Of a stretch of 64,000 nt of DNA, positions 54,543 to 62,352 are shown one piece after another. Made by a program: the position numbers and the translations under genes. The stretch is taken from positions 186,001-250,000 of the forward strand of contig JARFNK010000006.1 in NCBI GenBank assembly GCA_029167225.1, read 5' to 3'. The notes under the pieces were generated by a model. It had not been told where the DNA came from. It ran no database searches and worked only from the letters and a program-made list of their open reading frames with translations. The stretch is from Sphingobium arseniciresistens. Its GTDB lineage: Bacteria > Pseudomonadota > Alphaproteobacteria > Sphingomonadales > Sphingomonadaceae. Numbering within the stretch: position 1 is the first letter of the stretch; each line of letters begins with the position of its first letter.

Positions 54543-55346
54543 TCAGATAATCGTTCCAGCGTCAACGACGATGTCCTGTCCGGTCATCATCCGCCCACCC
54601 GGGCCAAGCAGGTGCAGCACAGCGCCGGCAACGTCGTCCTCGCTCACCAGGCGGCCCAGCGCGGTGGACTGGACGAAGCGGTTGTACGGCGCGTCGGGCG
54701 CTTCGCCGTTGCGCTCCGCCGATTGGCGGAATAGGCGGCGCAGGCGTTCGCCGTCGATGCCGCCTGGGGAAACCATGTTGACGCGCACACCATGCGGCGC
54801 GCCATCGAGCGCGGCTGAGCGCACCAGCCCGCGCACCGCCCATTTGGAGGCGGCATAGATACCCTGGCCGGCCACGCCCTTGTGCCCATAGGTGCCACCA
54901 ATCACCACGACCTGGCCGCGCGCACGCGCCACCATTGCCGGCATGGCCGCACTCAGTGCGTTGATCACGCCCAGCACGTTGATATCGAAGCAGTGGCGAT
55001 AGGCCGCCTCGCCATTTTCCCAGATCGGTGCCTTGCCGCTACTGACGCCCGCGGCGCAGACCAGCGCATCGACCGGCCCCATGTCTTGCGCGATGGCGGC
55101 GAAAACGGCGGCCAGGGCGGCGGCATCGGTCACGTCTGCGGCATAGGCGCGAGCGGCGCTGCCCACGCTGGCCAGCGCGGCGGCGCCGGTGGCGGCATCG
55201 CGCCCGATCAGCGCCGCGCGCGCGCCCTGGGCCACCAGGGCATGGGCCAGCGCCAGGCCCAGCCCGCGCGTGCCGCCGGTCAGGGCGACGATCTGCCCTG
55301 CCAGGGGGCCGGCCAAAGGTCCGGTTTGCCCGTCGTTGCCTGTCAT
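54543..55346 (-). CDS. SDR-family oxidoreductase, catalytic Ser replaced
   Basis: The protein has 267 aa. TGGTRGLG cofactor loop; the triad region is VVIGGTYGHKGVAGQGIYAASK, with Gly where the catalytic Ser is expected (13 residues before Tyr). The end LHLLGPGGRMMTGQDIVVDAG is standard. It is the first gene of the leftward PLP/DUF3830/ALDH operon. The 205-bp gap to the divergent oxygenase (55552) should hold promoters. Confidence 0.9.
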   Translation of the reverse strand: MTGNDGQTGPLAGPLAGQIVALTGGTRGLGLALAHALVAQGARAALIGRDAATGAAALASVGSAARAYAADVTDAAALAAVFAAIAQDMGPVDALVCAAGVSSGKAPIWENGEAAYRHCFDINVLGVINALSAAMPAMVARARGQVVVIGGTYGHKGVAGQGIYAASKWAVRGLVRSAALDGAPHGVRVNMVSPGGIDGERLRRLFRQSAERNGEAPDAPYNRFVQSTALGRLVSEDDVAGAVLHLLGPGGRMMTGQDIVVDAGTII

Positions 55347-55551
55347 GCTGCGCCCGTGGTTGTGATGATGGTGTGCAGTTTATGGACTAGCCGGTGGCGG
55401 GTGGTGCGCCAAGGTGATGTTTCGGCAGCGGGGGAGTACCAAAAAAACAACGCTCAGGGGCGAAGTGTTGCCTTAGTCATACCATATGCCCGGCCGGAAT
55501 AGCGGCGGCACTGTGTGTCCTGCCGCCGGCCTTCGCAATGGAGCCTGTTCT

Positions 55552-56553
55552 ATGAGCCGTTCCGCCGATGACGTATCCGCCGCCCAAGCGATCACGCTGG
55601 ACGAGGTGCCTCTCATTGATTTTGCGCCGTTCCTGAGCGGCGATGCCGCCGCGCGCCAGGAGGTGGCCGACGCCATCGCCCGCGCCTGCGAAGAGATCGG
55701 CTTCTTCTATCTGGCCGGGCACGGCGTGCCCCAGGTCGCGCGCGACGACGTCTTTGCCGCAGCGGCGGCGTTCTTTGCCCGGCCCCGCGCCGAGCGGGCG
55801 CAGAGCGCGGCAACGCCGGAATGGTATCGCGGCTGGATCGGCGCGCCTGAGGCTGATGGCTTTTCGCGCAACACCCGCCTGTTCGAGCAATATCGGTTGC
55901 AGCATGAATGGCCCGCCGATCCGGCCGACATGGACCATGCCGCGATCTTCGACCAGCCCAACCGCTTCCCGGCCGACATGCCCGCGTTCCGCATGGCGAG
56001 CGAGGCGTACCTCGATGCGATGCTCAACCTGTCGCGCGAATTGCTGCGCGCCTTTGCGCTGGGCCTGGGCTTGGCGCAAAACCGCTTTGACGGCTGGTTC
56101 CGCCATCCTGCCTCGCAATTGTCGATGAACTTCTATCCGCGCCTGCCCGCCATGGCCGATGACGAAGTGTCGAACATGGTGCCCCATACCGACGAAGGGC
56201 CGTTCACTATCCTGGCCCAGGGCGAGGTGGGCGGGCTGGAAGTCAAGCGCCGCGACGGGGTGTGGATCAAGGCGCCACCGATTGCCGGGGCCTATACCAT
56301 CAACGTGGGCGACATGATGATGTGGTGGTCCAATGGCCGCTTCCTGTCGAACTTCCACCGCGTGCGCAACCGCGCGGGGGAAGAACGCTTTTCCGTGCCC
56401 TATTTCGCCAATCCCGATCGCGCCGTGGTGGTGGCCCCGCTGCCCGAACTGGTGGGGGCGGATACCCCGCGCTACCCGGCGGTGAAGGTGGCCGATCACC
56501 TTGCCCGCTTCTATGCCACTCTCGCGAAAAATCCCCAGGACATCTATGGCTGA
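55552..56553 (+). CDS. Isopenicillin-N-synthase-family Fe(II) oxygenase
   Basis: The protein has 333 aa. The ATG at 55552 was preferred to an upstream in-frame start. It has a DIOX-N domain (VPLIDFAPFLSG, CEEIGFFYLAGHGVP) and the iron site His212-x-Asp214 (MVPHTDEGPFT) with distal His269 and Arg279-x-Ser281 (RFSVPYF) for 2-oxoglutarate. It overlaps the start of hyuA by 8 nt and so belongs to the hydantoinase operon. The reaction is unknown; hydroxylation or ring modification is likely. Confidence 0.92.
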   Translation: MSRSADDVSAAQAITLDEVPLIDFAPFLSGDAAARQEVADAIARACEEIGFFYLAGHGVPQVARDDVFAAAAAFFARPRAERAQSAATPEWYRGWIGAPEADGFSRNTRLFEQYRLQHEWPADPADMDHAAIFDQPNRFPADMPAFRMASEAYLDAMLNLSRELLRAFALGLGLAQNRFDGWFRHPASQLSMNFYPRLPAMADDEVSNMVPHTDEGPFTILAQGEVGGLEVKRRDGVWIKAPPIAGAYTINVGDMMMWWSNGRFLSNFHRVRNRAGEERFSVPYFANPDRAVVVAPLPELVGADTPRYPAVKVADHLARFYATLAKNPQDIYG

Positions 56554-58642
56554 ACAACTCTCGCGGTCCCGCGCGCGCATCGGTGCCGATATCGGCGGCA
56601 CGTTTACCGACGTGGTGCTGGAAACCGCCACGGCGCGGCATTCGATCAAGATTCTCACCACGTATGACGCGCCCGAGCGGGCCTTGCTGGAAGGCGTGGC
56701 GCTGCTGCTCGACGAGGCGGGGCTGGCCCCGGCGGACGTGGATCTGGTGGTCCACGGGACGACGCTGGCCACCAACGCGCTGATCGAGCGGCGCGGCGTG
56801 CCGACGGCGCTGTTGACCACCGAAGGCTTTCGCGATGTGCTGGCGCTGGGCAGTGAAAGCCGCTTCGACCAGTACGACATCGCCATGGAAAAGCCTGTGC
56901 CGCTGGTGCCACGCAAGCTGCGCCTGGGCGTGGGCGAGCGCATGGCGGCTACGGGCAAGGTGCTCTTGCCGCTGGACGAAGCGGGCGTGCGCGCGGCAGC
57001 GGCGACATTCCGCGCCGAGGGCATTCGTGCCGTGGCGGTGGCATTCCTGCACGCTTATGCCAATCCGGCGCACGAGCAGCAGGCCGCGCGCATCCTGGCC
57101 GAGGAAATGCCGGGGGTGAGCCTGTCGCTGTCGAGCGAAGTCTCGCCCGAAATGCGCGAGTATGAGCGCTTTTCGACCACGGTGGCCAATGCTTATGTCC
57201 AGCCGATCGTCGACGCTTATCTGCGCCGGCTGGAAATCCGGTTGGCGGAGCTGGGCTTTGCCTGCCCGCTTTACCTGATGCTGTCTTCGGGCGGGCTGAC
57301 CACGGTGGACATTGCCGCGCGGTTTCCAGTGCGGCTGGTGGAAAGCGGGCCGGCGGGCGGGGCAATCTTTGCCGCCTCGGTGGCGGCCGAATGCGGCGCG
57401 GGGGAAGTCCTGGCGCTCGACGTGGGCGGTACTACCGCCAAGATCTGCCTGATCAACCAGTTTCGGCCGCAGACCAGCCAGATGTTCGAGGTTGGCCGCG
57501 CCCACCGCTTCCGCAAGGGATCGGGCCTGCCCTTGCGCATTCCCGTGGTGGAAATGGTGGAAATCGGCGCGGGCGGCGGCTCGATCGCCTCGGTCGATCG
57601 TGCTGGACGCCTGGCCGTGGGGCCGCATTCGGCCGGATCGGAACCGGGGCCGGCGGCCTATGGTCGGGGCGGCACGCGCCCGACCGTGACTGATGCCGAT
57701 ATCGTGCTGGGCCGGATCGATCCGGCGCGTTTTGCGGGGGGCAAGGTTGCGCTCGATCCCGCCGCTTCGGCCACGGCGCTTGCCGGTTTGCGCATCTGGG
57801 ACGGCGCGGCGACCACGCTGGCCGTGGGGGTGAGCGAGATCGTGGACGAGACCATGGCCAGCGCCGCCCGCGTTCACGCGGTGGAGCAGGGCATGACGCT
57901 GGAAAACCGCAGCCTGATCGCCTTTGGCGGCGCGGCGCCGCTCCATGCCGTGCGCTTTGCCGAAAAGCTGGGCATTGCTCGCGTGATCGTGCCGGCCGGG
58001 GCCGGGGTGGGATCGGCCGTGGGCTTTTTGCGCGCGCCGGTATCCTATGAAGTGGCGCGCAGCCATCATCTCCTGCTGTCCGACGGGGCCGATCTGGCCA
58101 CGCTCGATGCGTTGCTGGGCGCCATGGCCGCGCAGGCGCGCGATCTGGTGGCCAAGGGCGCGCCGGGCGCCGCGCAAAGCGAACGCCGCGTGGCGCTGGG
58201 CCGTTATGCCGGGCAGGGCTTTGAAATCCCCTTCGATCTTCCCGAAGGCCCGTTGCCCGGCGTGGCGCAACTGCGCGGTTTGTTCGAGGCGGCCTATCGC
58301 ACGCAATATGGCAACCAGGCGCTCGACTTGCCGGTGGAACTCCTGACCTTCCGCGTCGCCGTGGCGGCCCAGGTCTGGCAAGGGCAGGGCGCGGCAGCGC
58401 CGCTTGCCGACCGCTGGATCACGCCCACCGCGTGGCGCGAAGTGATCGATCCGCAGGATGGCGCGCCCATGCGCTTTGCCGTGGTTGCGCGCGAAGACAT
58501 GGTGCCGGGCGATGCGGTGCGCGGCCCGGTCCTGGTGACCGAGCGCGAAACCACCACGGTCGTCTCGCCGCGTTTCGAGGCGCGAATGGATGCCAACCGC
58601 ACGCTTGTCTGTACCCGCCGCGCCGAGGAGCCCTGCGCATGA
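56546..58642 (+). CDS. hyuA: HyuA, hydantoinase/oxoprolinase ATP-binding subunit
   Basis: The protein has 698 aa. GADIGGTFTDVVLE is the actin-like ATPase phosphate loop; HGTTLATNALIERRG, SGPAGGAIFAASVAAE, DVGGTTAKICLI and EPGPAAYGRGG are family segments. With HyuB it hydrolyses hydantoin or 5-oxoproline with ATP. It overlaps the oxygenase gene by 8 nt and hyuB by 4 nt. Confidence 0.95.
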   Translation: MAEQLSRSRARIGADIGGTFTDVVLETATARHSIKILTTYDAPERALLEGVALLLDEAGLAPADVDLVVHGTTLATNALIERRGVPTALLTTEGFRDVLALGSESRFDQYDIAMEKPVPLVPRKLRLGVGERMAATGKVLLPLDEAGVRAAAATFRAEGIRAVAVAFLHAYANPAHEQQAARILAEEMPGVSLSLSSEVSPEMREYERFSTTVANAYVQPIVDAYLRRLEIRLAELGFACPLYLMLSSGGLTTVDIAARFPVRLVESGPAGGAIFAASVAAECGAGEVLALDVGGTTAKICLINQFRPQTSQMFEVGRAHRFRKGSGLPLRIPVVEMVEIGAGGGSIASVDRAGRLAVGPHSAGSEPGPAAYGRGGTRPTVTDADIVLGRIDPARFAGGKVALDPAASATALAGLRIWDGAATTLAVGVSEIVDETMASAARVHAVEQGMTLENRSLIAFGGAAPLHAVRFAEKLGIARVIVPAGAGVGSAVGFLRAPVSYEVARSHHLLLSDGADLATLDALLGAMAAQARDLVAKGAPGAAQSERRVALGRYAGQGFEIPFDLPEGPLPGVAQLRGLFEAAYRTQYGNQALDLPVELLTFRVAVAAQVWQGQGAAAPLADRWITPTAWREVIDPQDGAPMRFAVVAREDMVPGDAVRGPVLVTERETTTVVSPRFEARMDANRTLVCTRRAEEPCA

Positions 58643-60294
58643 GCAACGCCCTGTCGCAACTGCGCCACCAAGTGATTTGGACCCGCCTGATCGCCATTGT
58701 CGAAGAACAGGCGCAGACCCTGATGCGCACGGCGTTTTCCACTACGGTGCGGGACGCTGGCGATCTTTCCGCCGCGCTGTTTGACCTGGAGGGCCGCCTG
58801 ATTGCCGAAGCTGTGACCGGCACGCCCGGCCACGTCAATTCCATGGCAGCGGGCGTGCGCCATTTCATCGACCGCTTTCCGCTCGATACGATGGAACCGG
58901 GCGATCACTTCATCACCAACGATCCCTGGCTTACCGCCGGGCACCTTCACGATGTGACCGTGGTTTCGCCCGCGTTCCACCAGGGGCGGATCGTGGGCCT
59001 GTTCGGGGTATGCTGCCACCAAGTGGATATTGGCGGGCTTGGCCAGGGCCCGGATGGCCGCTCCATCTATGAAGAAGGCATCCAGATCCCGCTGATGAAG
59101 CTGGCGAGCCGGGACGAATTGAACGAGCAATTGCTGGAAATCGTGTGCCAGAACGTGCGCACACCCTTGCAGGTGCGCGGCGATATCCTGAGCTATGTGA
59201 CGAGCAACAACGCCGCGATCCGGCGCCTGGCCACGATGCTGGGCGAATTCGGCGTGGATGATCTCCAAGACGTGGCCGATACCATCGTCACCCAGTCGCT
59301 CGAGGCCACGCGCGCGGAAATCGCGCGCCTGCCGCAAGGTTCGTGGAGCAGCAGCCTGGTGATCGACGGGTATGATGCGCCGGTCACCTTGCGCGCCACG
59401 CTCAATATCGACGGGGAGCGCGTGAAGGTGGACTACGCCGGATCGGACGCCTGCCTGCCGCGCGGGATCAACGTGGTGCTCAACTATGCCCGAGCCTATA
59501 CCGTCTTCGCGCTGCGCTGCGTGATCAGCCCGGAAGTGCCCAACAACCACGGCGCGCTGCTGCCTTATGAAGTGGACGCGCCCGAAGGCTCGATCCTCAA
59601 CGTGCAACGGCCCTGGCCCGTGGCGGCGCGGCACATCGTGGGGCAGATGCTGCCGGACCTGGTGTTTGGCTGCCTGTCGCAGGCGATCCCCGATCGCGTG
59701 CCAGTGGAGGGCTCCTCGTGCCTGTGGAGCGTGCAGTTGCGCGGACGCCATCCCGAAATCGAGCAGGGCGCACCGAGCGACCTGTTCGACACGATCTTCT
59801 TCAATTCGGGCGGTTCGGGCGCACGGCCAGGGCAGGATGGACTGGATGGCACGGCATTCCCCAGCGGCGTACGCGCCATGCCCGTGGAAGTGACCGAGCA
59901 CGGCGCCCCGATCGTGATCTGGCGCAAGGAATTGCTGACCGATAGCGGCGGCGCCGGGGCGCTGCGCGGCGGGCTGGGCCAGCGCGTGGAAGTGGCGATG
60001 CGCGATGGCAGCGGCTTTGAAGTGCTCGCCATGTTCGAGCGCGTCGGCCATGCCGCGCGCGGCCGCGAAGGTGGCGCCGATGGCGCGCTGGGCCAGGTGC
60101 GCTTGACGGATGGTACCGTGCTGCGCGGCAAGGGCCGACAGGAAATTCCCGCCGGCCAGCGCCTGGTGCTCGACGTGCCGGGCGGGGCAGGCCTGGGCGA
60201 TCCCCACGCGCGCCGGGCCGAGGCCCTGGCCGCAGACCTGGCCGAAGGCTTCGTCTCGGCCGAGGCCGCGCGGACGATCTACCAGGCGTCCTGA
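58639..60294 (+). CDS. hyuB: HyuB, hydantoinase/oxoprolinase second subunit
   Basis: The protein has 551 aa. QVIWTRLIAIVEEQAQTLMRTAFSTTVRDAGDLSAALFD, VPGHVNSM-type TGTPGHVNSMAAGVRHFIDRFP and ITNDPWLTAGHLHD are characteristic, as is GGLGQR near the end. The ATG overlaps the hyuA stop. It is the metal-dependent half of the enzyme. Confidence 0.95.
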   Translation: MSNALSQLRHQVIWTRLIAIVEEQAQTLMRTAFSTTVRDAGDLSAALFDLEGRLIAEAVTGTPGHVNSMAAGVRHFIDRFPLDTMEPGDHFITNDPWLTAGHLHDVTVVSPAFHQGRIVGLFGVCCHQVDIGGLGQGPDGRSIYEEGIQIPLMKLASRDELNEQLLEIVCQNVRTPLQVRGDILSYVTSNNAAIRRLATMLGEFGVDDLQDVADTIVTQSLEATRAEIARLPQGSWSSSLVIDGYDAPVTLRATLNIDGERVKVDYAGSDACLPRGINVVLNYARAYTVFALRCVISPEVPNNHGALLPYEVDAPEGSILNVQRPWPVAARHIVGQMLPDLVFGCLSQAIPDRVPVEGSSCLWSVQLRGRHPEIEQGAPSDLFDTIFFNSGGSGARPGQDGLDGTAFPSGVRAMPVEVTEHGAPIVIWRKELLTDSGGAGALRGGLGQRVEVAMRDGSGFEVLAMFERVGHAARGREGGADGALGQVRLTDGTVLRGKGRQEIPAGQRLVLDVPGGAGLGDPHARRAEALAADLAEGFVSAEAARTIYQAS

Positions 60295-60312
60295 CCAGCA
60301 TTGTTGCGTGAT

Positions 60313-60341
60313 CCGCACCCCGGATATAGTCCGGGGTGCGG
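60313..60341. terminator. Hairpin between convergent hyuB and LysR genes
   Basis: Perfect 12-bp stem CCGCACCCCGGA (60313-60324) and TCCGGGGTGCGG (60330-60341), 5-nt loop. No U tract follows on either strand, but its position in the 63-bp gap between converging stops suits transcript-end formation. Confidence 0.65.
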
Positions 60342-60357
60342 GCACAGCCGGCCCGGC

Positions 60358-61389
60358 TCACCCCTGGTCTGGATTGTCTTTCTGCATGTCGAACGCGAGG
60401 TGTTCGTCCTCGTCGTCTTCGAACGCTGGCATTTCGGCCATGGGCAGGGTGCGGCAGGCGTGCATGTCGCGCGCCAGTTGCTCGGCAAACTTGGCGGCGG
60501 CCAGTGGCAGCGGGCGGCCTTTCAACTGGCCCAGCACGAGCGGGCCATAGGTGCGGTCCACATCGTTGATGCGGCGCACGGCAAAGCGCGGATCGCGGCG
60601 CCATAATTCGGCGCCGATGTCGATCTGGAAGGTGATCAGATCGCTGGACGCGACGATTTCGCCCAGCATGTCGAAATTGTTGGATTCCACCACGATGTGC
60701 GGCTTGACCGAGCTGTTGGCCAGCCGCGTTTCGATGATCTCGCGGCCGCCGAACGCGGTGTCGGGCATGGCCAGGTCATAATGGGCGCATTCGCGCAGGC
60801 GCAGCACGGCCTTGTCGGCCAGCGGATGGTCAGCTGCCATGATCGCGACCAGGCCCTGGCCGATCGACAGGATCGGGTGCAGTTCCGGATGGCGCAGCGG
60901 GCGAAAGATCAGCGCCAGGTCGATCTCGTACGCGGTCAACTGGCGCACCGCGCTGATATGGTCGGTCACCACGATGCGGAATTTCACGTTGGGATGGCGC
61001 ACGCGGAAATCCACCACTTGTTGCAGCAGGAAGCTGCGCGCCACCGCCTGGCTGCAGGCGATGCGGATATCGCCGCGTTGCAGGCCGCCCAGTTCCTCGA
61101 TCTGCGAATAGACGCGCCGCAATTCGGCCGATTGCGAGCGGATCCAGCGGATGAACAGTTCGCCCGCCGCGGTCAGCCGCACGCCCAGCGAATGCCGCTC
61201 GAACAGCGGGGCGCCCAGATCATGCTCCACATCTTGGATGCGGCGCAGCAGGGCCGAAGGCGTCATGTTCAGGCGCTCGGCCGCCTGGCGCACCGAGCCG
61301 GCACGGGCGACTTCGTCGATATAGGCCCAGATTCTTTGGTTACGCAGCGCCACGATGGTTCCGTTCGTATTTTTGCATCGGCATGCCAT
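60358..61389 (-). CDS. LysR-family regulator of the nitrogen cluster
   Basis: The protein has 343 aa from the ATG at 61389; a GTG at 61353 gives a more usual length before the helix-turn-helix and may be the true start. The DNA-binding part is RIWAYIDEVARAGSVRQAAERLNMTPSALLRRIQDVEHDLGAPLFERHSLGVRLTAAG. The effector domain follows, with an acidic C-terminal tail (EDDEDEHLAF) beyond the normal end. It is divergent from the SDR-allantoinase operon across a dyad at 61440-61488, so it is the best candidate local regulator. Confidence 0.93.
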   Translation of the reverse strand: MACRCKNTNGTIVALRNQRIWAYIDEVARAGSVRQAAERLNMTPSALLRRIQDVEHDLGAPLFERHSLGVRLTAAGELFIRWIRSQSAELRRVYSQIEELGGLQRGDIRIACSQAVARSFLLQQVVDFRVRHPNVKFRIVVTDHISAVRQLTAYEIDLALIFRPLRHPELHPILSIGQGLVAIMAADHPLADKAVLRLRECAHYDLAMPDTAFGGREIIETRLANSSVKPHIVVESNNFDMLGEIVASSDLITFQIDIGAELWRRDPRFAVRRINDVDRTYGPLVLGQLKGRPLPLAAAKFAEQLARDMHACRTLPMAEMPAFEDDEDEHLAFDMQKDNPDQG

Positions 61390-61439
61390 GCTTTTAGCAC
61401 ACCAAGGGCAACAGGGGGTAGCCTATGCAGGGGCAGGAA

Positions 61440-61488
61440 CTTCACATATGGCCGCAAAAATCAACAAATATTTTTCAGATATGTGAAG
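61440..61488. promoter_or_regulatory. Nested inverted repeat, likely LysR operator
   Basis: Outer arms CTTCACATAT (61440-61449) and ATATGTGAAG (61479-61488) are perfectly complementary. Inner arms AAAAAT (61456-61461) and ATTTTT (61470-61475) nest within. The region is AT-rich and lies between divergent LysR and SDR genes. Confidence 0.6.
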
Positions 61489-61503
61489 AAATATGAAGAA
61501 TTC

Positions 61504-62307
61504 ATGGGGTTACGTATGGATATTGGCCTTGTAGATAAAGTTGTGATCATTACCGGTGCCGGAAAGGGTATGGGGCCAGCGATCACAAATGCATTTTGCA
61601 TGGAAGGTTCTTTCGTAGCTGTTCTTGGGCGTGACTTGTCTGCCTTGCAAAAGTTGCGTGAAGATAACCCCGAATACGCCGAAAGAATTGCAGCATTTTC
61701 TTGCGATGTTACCGATGCCGCGCAGTGCGATGCGGCGGTGGCTGCGGTGATTGCCGCCCACGGCCGGGTCGATGTCTTGGTCAACGTGGCGGGAGGAACC
61801 GGTCCGGTGGGCCTGCCGGCATGGGAGACCACGCCCGAAGCCTTTGACGAGATCGTGCGGCTCAACATGGCGGGCTGCTTCCACATGATGCGCGCGGTGC
61901 TGCCGGCGATGATTGCGCGTCGCTATGGCAAGATCGTCAATGTCGGCGGCACCTTTGGCATGCACGGGCGCGCCGGGCGCATGGCCTATTCGGCATCGAA
62001 GTGGGGCCTGCGCGGGATCACCAAGTCCACCGCGATCGAGGCCGGGCCGCATAATATCAATGTCAACATCGTCGCCCCGGGCATGGTCGATGGGCCGCGC
62101 TTCCGCACCAAGGTGATGCCCGGCGTGGCCGCCGCACGTGGCATCACGGAAGAAGAGGCCATGGCCGAGCACGCCGCCGAATATGCGCTGCGCCGCATCA
62201 GCCAGGCAGAGGACGTGGCCAATGCCTGTCTGTTCCTGGCTTCCGACGCATCGCGCCAGATCACTGGCGTCGACCTGCCGGTCGATGGTGGCTGGGCGGC
62301 CCTGTAA
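61504..62307 (+). CDS. SDR-family oxidoreductase, catalytic Ser replaced
   Basis: The protein has 267 aa from the ATG at 61504. GAGKGMG cofactor loop, NVAGG, then IVNVGGTFGMHGRAGRMAYSASK, with Gly at the Ser position; the flanking GRAGR...YSASKWGLRG matches the SDR at 46734 closely. Roughly the first 200 bp of the gene are clearly AT-richer than the rest. It precedes the allantoinase-like gene by 45 bp and is divergent from LysR, so it is likely the first enzyme of the induced operon. Confidence 0.9.
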   Translation: MGLRMDIGLVDKVVIITGAGKGMGPAITNAFCMEGSFVAVLGRDLSALQKLREDNPEYAERIAAFSCDVTDAAQCDAAVAAVIAAHGRVDVLVNVAGGTGPVGLPAWETTPEAFDEIVRLNMAGCFHMMRAVLPAMIARRYGKIVNVGGTFGMHGRAGRMAYSASKWGLRGITKSTAIEAGPHNINVNIVAPGMVDGPRFRTKVMPGVAAARGITEEEAMAEHAAEYALRRISQAEDVANACLFLASDASRQITGVDLPVDGGWAAL

Positions 62308-62352
62308 TCCCTTCTTCGTAATCCTGACCGTTCCCCACAGAAAGATCTTCCG

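Noticed and set aside
56300-58381. 693-codon minus-strand frame opposite hyuA
   Set aside because: It is an antisense artefact of GC-rich codon usage; HyuA motifs are complete on the plus strand.
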